Source: Cryptomeria japonica (Eukaryota > Streptophyta > Pinopsida > Cupressales > Cupressaceae). Taken from it: a stretch of 64,000 nucleotides of DNA. The translations under genes and the position numbers were made by a program. The stretch is taken from the NCBI RefSeq assembly GCF_030272615.1, contig NC_081414.1:818160396-818224395 (forward strand), in the 5' to 3' direction. A model generated the notes under the pieces. It was not told the DNA's origin. It did no database searches and saw nothing but the letters and a program-made list of their open reading frames with translations. Positions 21,846 to 33,945 of the stretch are shown here, piece after piece (the first letter of the stretch is position 1; every line of letters begins with the position of its first letter).

Positions 21846-22296
21846 TGTTGGTGTAAATAAATATTCATTTTGGATATTATTACACTTTACTTAAGTTAAC
21901 TTAGGATAATGCATCTCTTCGTAGTTTGGATTTGAGACACTTAGGGAAGTGTGCACATAGGGATAGAGCTTGTAGGAGAAATTCCACCTTTTGTGGTCTT
22001 ATTTTGTTGTTACACTCCACATTCTGTGGGTCATCCACCTCTTGTGGAATATTATATTATTTCTCCTACCTACCCCTAGTATTTCTTACCTACCCTTGTT
22101 TCTCATTGAGCCACATGTCATAATTGTGTGTTCGTACATCCATATGGCCTTGCCTATATAAGCAGGCCTATATTCATTGTATTGGTTAATCCAGTTGATC
22201 ATTTGCATATTGATGAGAATATAGTTTTTTCTTATCATTCTATTGTCTCTCTTTTTATGCTTTTCATTGTGCCCTTGATCTTGGAAAAATCCTACA
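21846..22296 (+). repeat. 5' LTR of copia 1
   Basis: Starts TGTTGGTGTAAATAAA, ends AAATCCTACA, and matches 28079-28527. A TATA box (CTATATAAGC) lies about 140 bases before its end. Confidence 0.96.
22154..22162 (+). promoter_or_regulatory. TATA box of copia 1 LTR
   Basis: TGCCTATATAAGCAGG is the only canonical TATA box in the LTR, with a plausible start of transcription about 30 bases later. The same box is kept in the 3' LTR near 28385. Confidence 0.7.
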
Positions 22297-22313
22297 TGGT
22301 ATCGGAGCTATTG
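22297..22313 (+). promoter_or_regulatory. Primer binding site, tRNA-iMet type
   Basis: TGGTATCGGAGCTATTG follows the LTR without a gap. The common plant copia form is TGGTATCAGAGC; one base differs. Confidence 0.88.
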
Positions 22314-23749
22314 GGGCTTCATTGATTAGTTTTTTGGAGACATTTTGGAGGCTTCTATTTTCGGATTTGGGGATCTTCATTTTTTGGGGGCGTCATACAG
22401 CGATTTGGACATCACCGTTGAATCCGAGAGGCCATTTCTATGAATTTCAACTATAAAGTTGACCTATTTTGGTGAGAAATTTTTTTTCCCCATTTTGGCT
22501 ATTATCATACGGATTTCGAAAAAAATTTAATTATTTTTCAAAAAAATTCAAAAAAAAAAAAGGGCAAATCAAAAAAAAAAAAGAAAAAGTTGTTTGGGGG
22601 TCCGTTGACCCCCCCGTACTTTGTCGTACTTTGCAGGTCCGATGCCCGGCTATACCTTGCAACGCCCAAAACTCCCGCCGTCACCGCCACCGTGCACCTC
22701 CTGTAGAGCCCAGGTCTCCCACCACCAGCCGCCCAGACCATCTGCCGGCCGCCTCGCTCTCACCGCCGACTTCCCTCGGCTCCCGGCCCGCCGGTCTCTG
22801 TCCCTCCGGCAGCTCCCTCCACCTCCGGCGCCTTGGCTCCCAGACTCCGATAACCTCCGGTAGTACTTCCCTCCTCTCTGGTAGCTCTAAACAGGCGGAC
22901 CCGTGCCCGCCACATGGCAGGCGGCCACTAGTCCATGATCAACAATCGTACGCTCTGTCACTGTGCCACGTCATCAGTCCGTACGGTACAACACACAGTC
23001 ACTGCGCCCAGTCAGCAGGGAGGTGAAGTTTTCGTGACAGTCATACAGTCGTCAAATTTAAGCTAGTGAATTGTTGACATCAGCACCACATCAGCGCCAC
23101 ATCAGCAGCTTTTTGAAATTTTTTGACCCCCTCTCCATTGAGCTTTTCAGTTTTGCAGTCCAACTTTGAAAGGCCATATCTTGCTCATTTTTGCTCCTTT
23201 TTTGGTGCAATTTTTTTTGAAATAGGCTAAAATTTCATGATCTTCGCAGTGGTGTGGTTATTTTCTAATTTTGGTGCATAGGTTTTTCATAATTTTTGGA
23301 TTCTCTTAGTTGTACCTGTCCAATCCTTAATTCTGCAACTTCAAAGGCCTCATTTGAACTCATACAACCTCCTTTTCAAGTGTCATTTTTTTGAAAGTGG
23401 ATGTTTTTTCATCTACTTTCATAATCTATGATCAGATTTCAGCGATTTTGAGTGGAAATTGTACTTTCATATATTGGTCTTATTTGGCCTATTAGGTGCT
23501 TGTAATGTGCTTGGATCTTAGTTTAGATCTCTTGCATTATCAGTTTGAGTCTCTTTTGGCCTTATTGAGGCAGTTGTAAAATTGTAATCAGAAGTCCACT
23601 TTGCCATCTTTTGCAAGTGGCCCATTGTATACACACTAATTATAAAGTGCCAAATCATCACTTTTGGAGGGGGTTCTTTGATTGAGTGAATTTGGGGGGG
23701 TGTCTTGTGTGATTGTGCCTCTCTTTGTGCTCTTTCCATTTTTGTTGCA
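22314..23749 (+). other. Long leader of copia 1 with a GC-rich insert-like segment
   Basis: About 1.4 kb separates the primer site from the gag start. The stretch 22600-23010 is very rich in C and G (CCGCC and CCTCC words) compared with the AT-rich surroundings, and is preceded by A-runs. It reads as Pro/Ser/Arg-rich in two frames but has no domain. It may be captured sequence or a packaging/translation leader; I cannot tell which. Confidence 0.5.
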
Positions 23750-26700
23750 ATGAGTCCTAATAAATTTCCACCTTTAACTCCACATAATTATGCATCATGG
23801 AAAATTAAAGTATGGAGTAAATTAATGGAAAAGGGTCTCACACATTACATAGATGGAACAATAACAACACCACCTGATCCAAATGCTCAATTAGAATGGC
23901 TCACAAAGAATTGCATGGCTCTTGGAACTTTGCGCAAGTATGTATCAGATGACCTCATTTTTCACATTGAGAAGTGTAAAACAATCAAAGAGGCTTGGGA
24001 TATGTTTCAGAAATTGTATGGTCAAGTTGATGAAATTAGAGGCTATCAGATTGACAATGAGCTCACCAACTTGGATCCCAAGAGTTTTGATACAATCCAA
24101 GATTATGTCACCAAAGCAAATGAGCTAAGAGCAAAGCTTAAGGATTGTGGAATTGACAAAAAGGATGCTTAGTTGATATTCAACTTGTTGGATAAGCTTG
24201 CACCAGAATATGCAGCATTTGTATCTAGCTTCCAAACTCATCGTTTGACAGTGGGGAGTTCCTATGTTATGACTTCATTTGATGCTTTCATAGAAATGTT
24301 AATATTGGAACAATCTAAGTTGTTGAACATGGGACTTCTCAAGTCTTCAAAGTCCAAGGCTTTGGTGGCAAATCAAGGGAATCAAGGAAGTCAAGGCAAA
24401 GATTCCAACAAGAAGAAGAAGCATTCTAAGTCTAAGCCACACCAGGAAAAAGGACAATCATCCTCTCCATCACAAGGCAATTTTTCATCCTCTTCCAAGA
24501 AGGGGACACCACCTAAGGAGGATAAACCAACTTGTGCATATTGCAAGAAGTATGGTCATGATGAGCATCGATGCCATGCAAAGCAAGTTGATGAGTTAAC
24601 TAATCTTCTTAAGAAAAACAACATCAACTTGCCATCTGCCTACACAAAGAAGGATTCATCTCCTTCCTCTTCCTCACAGTCTAAGGGAAAAGGGCAAGCA
24701 TTTGTGGCTACAACAGGTTCTTCACAGCAATGGATACTTCACTCGGGTGCCTCATATCACATGGGTTCTACAAAGGAGCAGTTTTCTTCATTGGAGCCAT
24801 CTAAGGTACCTCACATTTACATAGGTGATGATACACAAGTAGAGGTTGAAGGGAAAGGTTCAGTTGACATGGATGATGGAACATTTGAGAATGTTCTCTA
24901 TGTTCCTAACTTGTCTACCAACCTTCTCTCCATCTACCAAATCACTCACTATGGGAATGGGAAAAAGGTTGAGTTTACACCAGATTCAGTTGCGGTAAAG
25001 GAACTTAATGATGATGCCTTGGTAGCAATGGGACAAGTCAATGACAACTCAAGGCTTTATTCTTTCTCTCATTTTGTGCCAAGTTCACCTTCTAGGGCCT
25101 TGCTTACTCATTCAAATTCAGAAAGTAAGCTATGGCATGAGCGGTTTGGTCACCTCAACTACCGCTATCTTTAGCAGCTCAGCACTAAAGACATGGTCAC
25201 AGGTCTACCTCGAATCAGTTTTTCAGAGGGTGTATGTTCAGGTTGTTCCATGGGCAAGCATCCCGAAGAGAAGTTTGATAAGGGGAAAGCTTGGAGAGCT
25301 TTGGAAGTTCTTCAACTTGTTCACAGCGATGTAGCAGGTCCATTTCCAGCACCTTCATTTAGTAAGGCCCGCTATGTTCTCACCTTCATTGATGACTACT
25401 CCCGCTTCACTTGGGTCTACTTTCTTATTCATAAGAGTGAAGTATTTGATAGATTTCAGGACTTCAAGACTCGTGTGGAGAAGCAATCAGGGAAAGTGAT
25501 CAAGATTCTTCGCACAGATAATGGAAGGGAATATGTGAACAAGAGACTTGAGGATTTTTGTACATTTGAGGGGATTGATCTTCAGCATTCTGTAGCATAT
25601 ACTCCATAGCAGAACGGAGTTGCAGAACGCAAGAGTAGAACTCTCAAAGAAATGGCTAGATGTATAATACATGCACGTTCTCTTGATCTCGCCTTTTGGG
25701 TAGAGGCTATCAGTTGTGCCACACACATCCAGAATTAGGTTCCTCACAAAGCTTTGCAAGGTATTACTCCTTTTGAGGCTAGGGCTGGTAGGAATCCGAT
25801 TGTGAGACATTTCAGAGTCTTTGGGTGTCCAGCATGGGCTCGCATACCTCCACAAAAACGCAAGGCATTGGAACCTCAGAGTTGGCCTTGCATATTTGTT
25901 GGATATCCTGAGGGTGTTAAGGCATATAGATTGATGGATCCTGAGACACATGAGGTGTTCATTGAGAGGAGTGTTCACTTTTAGGAAAGCTCTCCTAGCT
26001 TAGCCTCTCTACCTCCTCCACCTTCCTCCATTGTGGATAGTGATGTTAGTGATTCAGATGATGAGACTCCTTTAACTCCGACTCACAGGGTTACACCTCC
26101 GTAGGGTCCACTTGCAGTTGAGGAGCCTCGTTCTCCACCTCCACCTCCACCTCGTTGGGCTCTACAGACACTTGAGTCTGCGGGTTCTCTTGTTGGGGAT
26201 CCTTTAGATACATGGAGAACTCGATCACAACATCAGGATCTTCCACATGCATTCATTGCTACTGCTTCCAATCCACAAACATTTAGGGAAGCATCAGGGG
26301 TTCCTAAGTGGGACCAAGCTATGGAGGAAGAGTATAGTTCCTTGATGAGGAACAACACATGGGATTTAGTCCATCTCCCTAAGGGGAGAAAGATGGTTCG
26401 ATGTAAGTGGATCTATCGGACCAAGTTTGCAGCAGATGGTAGTGTGGATAAGTATAAGGCTCAGCTTGTTGTGAAAGGTTTCTCGCAGGCTGCAGGTGTT
26501 GACTATACTGAGACCTTTGCACCCGTAGCCAAGATGAACTCCATTCATTTGACACTTGCTATTGCTGCAGCTCATGGTTGGGTTGTACATTAGATGGATG
26601 TGAAGAGTGCTTTTCTTCATGGTGATCTTGATGAGGAGATTTATATGGAGCAGCCATAGGGTTTCATCCAGGATACTTCCTTGGTTTGCAGACTAAGGAA

Positions 26701-27808
26701 ATCTCTCTATGGCCTTAAGCAGGCCCCCAGGGCTTGGTATGCCAAGATGGATTCCTTTCTTCTCTCTGCAGGGTTCACCAGGTGTCATTCTGATCTGAAT
26801 GTCTACATTTTGTGATAGGATGACTCTCACTTGATACTTGTGCTCTATGTTGATGACTTGATCATTACAGGGAGTACTTCATCCATCATTAGCAGGGTCA
26901 AATCTACTTTGCATGACAGATTTGCTATGACTGACTTGGGTCTTTTGCACTACTTTCTTGGGATAGAGATTTCACAGTCACCTTCTGGGATTACACTATC
27001 GTATCCCAAGTATGCTCTTGATCTACTTGCACGCTTTCATATGGCTGATTGTAAGCCTACCCCAACTCCCTTTCTTTCAGGAGTCAAGCTTGAGGCTCAG
27101 TGTTCTTCTCCTCCAATTGATGCCACTTTGTATCGTTAGCTTGTGGGTAGTCTCATCTACTTGACTCATACACGCCCTGATATTTCATTTGCAGTTGGCA
27201 TGGTTTCCCGCTTCATGCAGGAACCACATGAGCTTCATTGGAAAGCCGCCAAACGCATCCTTCATTACATCCAGGGTACACATCACTATGGGATTCACTA
27301 TGCAGTAGGCACAAGACTTCACTTGGTTGGTTACACAGACTCCGATTAGGCTGGCGATCTTGATGATCGTAAGTCTACTTCTGGTTACAGTTTTCACCTT
27401 AGTTCGGGCCCCATTTGTTCGCAGAGAAAGAAGCAACATGCTATTTCTCTCTCTTTGACTGAGGCTGAGTATCGAGGCATTGTTAATGTAGTGACTGAGA
27501 CCATTTGGCTCCAGCAGATTCTCACAGAGTTTGGGTTCACCACTCCACGACCGACAGCTCTACATTGCGACAATCAGAGTGCTATTGCGATCTCGAAGAA
27601 CCTGGTCCAGCACCAGCGGACCAAACACATCGAGATTCATATGCACTATATCCGAGAGCTCATTTAGGAGCAGGTCATTGATTTGCAGTATTGTCCTACA
27701 GCAGAGCAGGTTGCTGACATATTCACCAAACCTTTCACTGAGAGTAAGTTCCAGCAGTTGCGAGCTCTCTTGGGGGTGCGGGATGTGTCATTAGGGGGGG
27801 TCAGCTGA
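23750..27808 (+). pseudogene. gag-pol polyprotein of copia 1 (single frame, 13 stops)
   Basis: Starts MSPNKFPPLTPHNYASW. Order: gag helices; zinc knuckle CAYCKKYGHDEHRC (24533-24574); protease WILHSGASYH, where the catalytic Asp is His (24740); integrase zinc domain (HERFGHLNY...CSGCSMGKH); D, D and E in HSDVAGPF, LRTDNGRE and NGVAERK; RT from MEEEYSSLMRNNTWDL to LVLYVDDLIITG (YVDD at 26846-26857); RNase H (DRKSTSGYSF, SLTEAEYR, HCDNQSAI); end near FTKPF. All pieces share one frame over 4.06 kb with no indel. The stops are 12 TAG and one TGA. TAG replaces Gln at family-conserved places such as before NGVAERK, before MDVKSAFL and in YR.LVGSLIY, and Trp in DSD.AGD. Confidence 0.95.
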
Positions 27809-28069
27809 CTTCTCCTTCCTCTCTTATGGGGGGGGACTTTTTCCTCTTTGAGGTTTTGTCCTTCTTCTTTGAGAGTCTTTTGTACATTCATCTCTCTTTT
27901 GGGGGGGAGTTTTTTCCCACTGGGTTTTCTCCCTTTCTCCGTTTGTGAGAGATTGCATTGCATGGTTTTGCTTGCATTTGCATATTGTACATGGGTACCT
28001 ATCATGGCCTAGTAGTCGAGACCCATCTTGCATTGTCGACTTGAGTCTTCATTCCCCTAAGTTGCACTT

Positions 28070-28078
28070 AAGGGGGGG
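28070..28078 (+). promoter_or_regulatory. Polypurine tract of copia 1
   Basis: AAGGGGGGG sits directly before the 3' LTR and is the expected plus-strand primer. Confidence 0.85.
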
Positions 28079-28527
28079 TGTTGGTGTAAATAAATATTCA
28101 TTTTGGATATTATTACACTTTACTTAAGTTAACTTAGGATAATGCATCTCTTCATAGTTTGGATTTGAGACACTTAGGGAAGTGTGCACATAGGGATAGA
28201 GCTTGTAGGAGAAATTCCACCTTTTGTGGTCTTATTTTGTTGTTACACTCCATTCGGTGGGTCATCCACCTCTTGTGGAATATTATATTATTTATCCTAC
28301 CTACCCCTAGTATTTCTTACCTACCCTTGTTTCTCATTAAGCCGCATGTCATAATTATGTGCTCGTACATCCATATGGCCTTGCCTATATAAGCAGGCCT
28401 ATATTCATTGTTTTGGTTAATCCAGTTGATCATTTGCATATTGATGAGAATATAGTTTGTTCTTATCATTCTATTGTCTCTCTTTTTATGCTTTTCATTA
28501 TGCCCTTGATCTTGGCAAAATCCTACA
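28079..28527 (+). repeat. 3' LTR of copia 1
   Basis: Matches the 5' LTR and is followed by ATACG. Differences are mostly transitions, e.g. CTTCATAG for CTTCGTAG near the start. Confidence 0.96.
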
Positions 28528-28532
28528 ATACG

Positions 28533-29419
28533 TAACATATAATATATTTTTTAAATTAAAATTACAAATAAAAATCGGATCCAATTTTATCCGATAATTA
28601 CCAGGCCAAGGTGTACTGACACCCAGGCCAAGCAAAAAGTCAACACGGATTTTCACGTTTTTAGGCGAGTGAGGAAGGCTATTTTTTTCACATCGCCACT
28701 TTTTGGCCCCCCTTGATCCTGCACTAACCCATTATGTTACATAGTTAATCTTATTGAATAATGTATATTGAATCTTAATTGTAGGGTCCAACAGAGCCAA
28801 CACGAACAACAACACCACGAGTTGTTGGGTATAATGAACTCCCATATTGTCTTATCTTTACATGAATAATATGAGTTTCTTCTAGTGTTGATATCCAAGG
28901 TGGGACTGCAAAAGTTATGAATATGCCTCATCCTTGTAAGTTTTTTAATTACAACTCCTAATTCTTGAGACTAAACTTTTTGTTCTTGATGTTTTTCACT
29001 AGTTGTCATAACCTCTAACTTTGATGCTTGTGCCTTAATAGAACTAGATGTTTCTTGTATGCATACTTGGTCAAGGACTGCATTATGATGCTATAGGGCT
29101 ACAAACTAAGATTATTTATTGTATTGAGTTGCACATTTGACATGAGTTGCCCTATGACTGCAATGCACATTTATGTTTATACACTATTTCTAGTCTGTAT
29201 ATTGATATTAATTTTGAGAAAATATTACAAAACTTAGTGTATTCTCCATAAGACTAGAAAAAAGCTCAGATAAATTTCTGCAGTGTTTTCTTACAATTAC
29301 TTGTGATCATTTTTTTAGGAGTCCTGGTATCCATTTATAATAGTATGGATGCATACAAGCTTTGGACCTTTCAAAAGAAAGTTTGTTACAAACAACCGGT
29401 TGTTTTCAAGAAGCGGTTA
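28533..29419. other. Sequence between copia 1 and the next ORF
   Basis: First the tail of the AT-rich block, then a stretch with two CCAGGCCAAG words (near 28602 and 28632), then ordinary AT-rich DNA. No gene seen. The end overlaps the decayed C-terminal tail of the reading frame next door. Confidence 0.45.
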
Positions 29420-32400
29420 TAAGTCCTTTTCAGCATCTGCGGCTTCCTCTGCTTGTTGTTCTGTTGAAACCTCCTGTAACTTCTCCCGAGCATCTTCTTT
29501 CTATCCCATATACTTATCTTTCCACTCCTAATACACATCATCACTAGGCCAAGTAAAACTAGCAATCTTCTGTTTCATATCTTCTAGCCGCTTCCAAGTG
29601 ACTCATACATGCCCAATCTCTGTTTCTATGAAACCATAATGAGATTTCACTTTTTCAATTTCCTCAATTGTTTGGACAAATAAGGATGTGTCATCAGTAC
29701 TAATAATCTGATTGATCCTTAGGGATAAATTGTGGTCCACCTCCTTTAACCAAGTCTTCTCTTCCTTTAGCTGGACAGGACCAATGAAACCTCCTGGAAA
29801 CATTTCAAATTTATGATTTGAATATTCTTTCCTATAAAGTTGGGCTTTTCTTTTTATACCTGCTCCTTCCACTGAAAGAATATTCATCTCTTTTATAAAC
29901 TCACATGTGGACCTTAGATTGTCATTCTCTTCTACATCTGCATGGGAAGAACACATGAGCTCTAACTCTTTACCTCTAGGCACCCACTTATTCAGGATCG
30001 GTTCCAAAGTGGCTTCTTCTTCTCTCAATTTGATCAAAATCTCAAGAATCCTCTTCATATTTATGTATACATTGGAGGTTTTGACTAAGTCAACAAACTT
30101 CAAGATGGTGGCTTTCACCTTCTCCTCATATTTGTTTGCATACAATGTCTGAGCTTGTTTCAATTTTTCAAACTCATGTTGGACATTTTCAGGTAATTGG
30201 GAACTAGAAGGCATAGGAGAAGAGGGATATTCAATGATGGGACTAGTAGGAGGGGGTCTTGCTGGAGAGGAGGCTATCATGAGTGTAGAAGATTCACCGG
30301 GATGATATTGACCTGCCAGTTGACTCTGGAGTCAAGCAATTATGTTGTCTCTATTGGCTATTCCTTCTTTAGCATCATTGTAAGCTTTTAAAATAGTCTC
30401 CAACTTCAATTGGAGATTAGCCTTTTCTTGTGCCTCTTTCTTTGCCACCGCAACACTGAATTTTGCAATCTCTAGGACTATGCTTGCAGCTTCCACTACC
30501 CTTGTGTCTTGGACTCTTTTAACTATCATGCCTCCTAAGAGGCTAGAATCTAATGCATCCTTCCTTCTTTTGTTTTCATCCTTCCTTAAAGACCACATGA
30601 CAAGAGCAGCATTATCTTTGCTAAATGTCACTCCTTCCATAGGCTTTGTTTCTTTCCTCACTGCATCAAGCACTAAGGCATCAGCTATATCCCATTTAGG
30701 GAGAATCAACACACCAGGCTTTACTACCATTTCTCTTCCTTTCTTAGGGGTGATTGCTTTGAACTCCTCCATCATTTCTTGCTTAACCTCTTCTTCTACC
30801 TGAGTTGTATTTTTAAGAGGTTGTTCACTTTTCCTCTGTTCACATCTAGTCTTGAATTGATCAATATTTTGCTTCCATAGAAACTGTATAAAAGCTCCTG
30901 ATGTGACAAAATTACTGTTAGCTAGGAATTCTTCACTAGCTTACTTAACAGTAAGGTCCATTTCTTGGCCCTTTAACTCACCATCAATCAAATCCATTTC
31001 AGCATTAGGTGGCTCTTCGGGCATCCCCTCTTGGGTCTCCTCATAGGTATAGGCAATCTCACTGAGACTCCCTAACTGCAATAATTGTTCAGCCACAGCT
31101 TGTTCATCTCTAATGTGGATAGGAGACTGAGATGGAGAATATTGAGGCTCATCAGTTTCAATTTCCTTTCCCACTCTCTGCTTCTTAGGGGAATCCTGGA
31201 TGTCAATGACATCTTCAATTTTTCTCTTCCCTTTTGAAGTGGAAGGCTCACCTGTCACTGGCATTATCACAGTGTACTTTGACCTTTTGTGCATTACATA
31301 GTCACCATGTGGGATATCTCTAGCAAACGCAGGCTTAGCCAATACCATCTTAGCCTTATCAGGCTCATTTTGCATTATGGCCTCCCTCTTTTCTTTTAAG
31401 GTCTGCATGAGATCTTCAAAATAAAGAATCATGAATTTTATTTTCTCCTCAAATGGATTGAAGCTATAAAGGGGGTCATAGCTAGTGTCAAATTGATGGA
31501 TAAAATCAAGGGCTTTCTTATATGCCACCCACTTCTCCTTCCTTAGTTCTTGCTCATCTAAGTTGAATTCATTTCTAATCAGATCTTCTGGGAATTGAAA
31601 TTGATGTGGCCTACCTCTGCACACTACTCTTTTTCTGAACATACCATTGAAAAAATCCTCAGGGTCTGCACATCTTGACACTACAGTAGATAGCCTATAT
31701 GGCTTAAATAATTCTTCAAAAAATCTCCATCCACCCTTAGTGATCATAAAATGGTGAGCCATGGTAATAGATGGGAAAATAGTCCCTTTACTTCTATTGG
31801 TTAGCTATGCTTCTTGTACTCCCCCAATTTATCTCAGGACTTCTGCAATCCCTATCTTCAATGGGACCTGATAGGGTAGTAAAAAGGGGGTGCCTCTAAA
31901 TCCAAACACTCTAAAAATAGTAGACACAGGGTACAAATATATGTCTTCCCAATTGTGAACAATCTTGATATCCTCTGCAAACTCCTTTGGTCTGAGAAAC
32001 TCCAAAAGAGCCTTAGGAATTCTAGGGTTTTCTCTGCATAGAATAATCCTAATTTTAGATGCAAAGCATCTATCAAACTTTAAATAACTTGCATCTTCTC
32101 TATCCCAAGATAGAACAGTACTCCACAATTGCACTGGCATCTCCTCTTTATCCTTGACCTTAATCAGGTCCATCTCCTTTCCAAAATAATCAACCCCTTT
32201 GAATAGAAACATATGCATTAACATGGAGTACCATCCAAATGGCCTATCCACCTTACCATTTTTTATTCCTACTAGCCCTTTATGAATTGCATCAGCAAGG
32301 TATGAGGCATAATCAAATGTTATTGCTAGGGAGGGGTTTAGAATTTGTGCAATCATTAACATATAATGGGTTGGCATATTCTTTTCAGCATCCTCTCCAA

Positions 32401-33046
32401 AAATCTGGCATAATGCCCAATACATACCCTTAGCTCTCAGAGTGAATAGGTTGAGAGAGAATGGTTCCATTGTGTTGGGGCCTACAACTGTTAACCCCCC
32501 TATCTTTACAAAGAATTCTTTCAATGGGCCACTTCTAAGATGATCCCTTTGTGTGTTGTAAACCTGGGCTAACGACTTAAAGTCAATAGGTTCTAACAAA
32601 TTGGAGGACTCACTGAATTTAAACACTTTCCTGAATTCATCTTCATTTATCTCAATCAAGACTGACCCCTTTATGTTCCTGATGCATCTTGCCATAGAGT
32701 CATAATTCTATGCAATCAGGGCTAACAAATCTACATCCATAAAAACACCTGGGACCACAAGCTTTCCTACATCCTACTCCCATATGCCATTCAAAGGAGC
32801 TGGGGAATTCCTCTGCCCAAAACTGACTTTGAAGAGTCCTAAGCCTGACAATCTTATTTCAGGGTCCCTCAACCAATTACCCTTATCATAAAGGCCATCT
32901 CCAATTTTTAGATGAGGGTTCTTAGGTACTAGCTCTTTGGCCTTAGCCCCAGCATTGGTGGACATGGTTAATTGCTCTAAAAAATCATCACAGATATTTC
33001 GGTCTTGGTAATTCACTTTCCCTATAAATTCTCTTCTGGGTGCCAT
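29420..33046 (-). pseudogene. Second accessory-type ORF, ~1,150-1,200 codons, homologue of the Tat LTR ORF
   Basis: From MAPRREFIGK the frame runs without a frameshift to about 29420, closed only by point stops near 32771, 32705, 31826, 31799, 30938, 30329, 29600 and 29530. Clear matches by eye to the LTR ORF: QNYDSMARCI to NRYDASNRCI, LIEINEDEF to LWIDRETVI, FGFRGTPFLLPY to GGFEDEPFKLPRY, and AIHKGL to RLHEGL, all in the same order. The linker is Glu/Pro-rich (KKQRVGKEIETDEPQYSPS). The C-terminal third is helical with Glu-rich coiled-coil stretches and an acidic Gln/Glu tail (STEQQAEEA). No gag or pol lies nearby. It is probably the same protein family carried by a different element; function unknown. 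Confidence 0.72.
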
Positions 33047-33059
33047 TCTGGTCAAACAA

Positions 33060-33940
33060 TTATACCACTAGAATCTAGCACAGACCTCTAATGAAGTAAT
33101 TCACACAACAGTATTTGAGAACAAACCAAGAGTTATCAAGAAAAGCACAAGAAACCTGATTATTCGCCTAAAGAAAATCACTCCGCAACAAACTTCGAAG
33201 AAACAATACTTAGCAATCAAGTTTATGCGAACTGAAAAGGGCAAGTTGGCATTTAAGTTTTTAGAAATTAACTCTACATGCTTCGTCTTTCTTTTCAGAA
33301 TTAAATTCACCAAATCAAATTCAAAACTGGCTCCAACGGGTCATAATTTCTCTAAGTCTTTCCTCTGTTTTGCTCTTTCGCTACTTCGCAGAACATAAAA
33401 CCCGTGCTCTTTTCTTTCGTGAAACAATGCTAGCCGTTGGATCTCAAGAACTTACATCTCCTTTATCTCTGTTTATTCTCTTTTCTTTAGTGTCGCGCCC
33501 TACCTCTTTTCGCCACTTCGCGGAGTTTAACAGTCGTGCACTTTTCCTTCATGAGGTCGCGCAAAGCGTTAGATCAAACTCAAATCACTCGGCCTTTAAC
33601 TCCAACTAGGACCCTCAATCCTTTTAACTAACCGTGCCTCATCTTGACGGCTAATGATTTTCACCATTTCGCTAAGGTTAAGCTGTAGGCATCTTCGGGT
33701 CACAAAACAACGAGAAGCATTGGATCAATCTTGAGATGAATGCCTTTTAAGTGGGCCCTTTATCCGGGAATTACTTACCCCACTTGTTATCTGGTTAATA
33801 AATGCCACATGGCAGTCAGCCATTAGCCCTAGAAACTCCTTTTGGTTCCACCCTTAATCCGCCACATGTTCCCTTTTACTATTCCCACATAACTGTCGGT
33901 TTCACCTAGGCAGGCCCTCAACTATTTTTTTAAACCACGT
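33060..33940 (-). promoter_or_regulatory. Upstream region with TTCGC modules
   Basis: GC-richer than its surroundings. CTACTTCGCAGAAC, CACTTCGCGGAG and CATTTCGCTAAGG recur about every 120-150 bases, often followed by (C)CGTTAGATC or CGTTGGATC. It lies 5' of the large minus-strand ORF, so a promoter/U3 role is likely but unproven. No coding frame of note. Confidence 0.4.
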
Positions 33941-33945
33941 GTCAT

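Larger units (their letters stand above)
21846..28527 (+). mobile_element. Ty1/copia retrotransposon 1, complete but dead
   Basis: A 6.7-kb element with 451- and 449-bp LTRs (TGTTGG...CTACA), target duplication ATACG (21841-21845 and 28528-28532), iMet-type primer site, long leader, one gag-pol frame and a G-rich polypurine tract. Integrase precedes RT, as in copia elements. The LTRs differ at about a dozen positions, so it is younger than the Tat element. It cannot be active because of 13 in-frame stops and a changed protease Asp. Confidence 0.96.

Noticed and set aside
23750-27808. TAG reassigned to Gln (alternative code or programmed readthrough) in copia 1
   Set aside because: CAG codons are still used in the same frame (e.g. 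near 27513 and 27606), one TAG replaces Trp, and a TGA is present. Deamination of methylated CAG explains it better.
18546-28740. CACTA or PIF/Harbinger transposon ends around the spliced gene
   Set aside because: I found repeated words on both sides of the copia insertion but no terminal inverted repeats or target duplication, so a class cannot be assigned.
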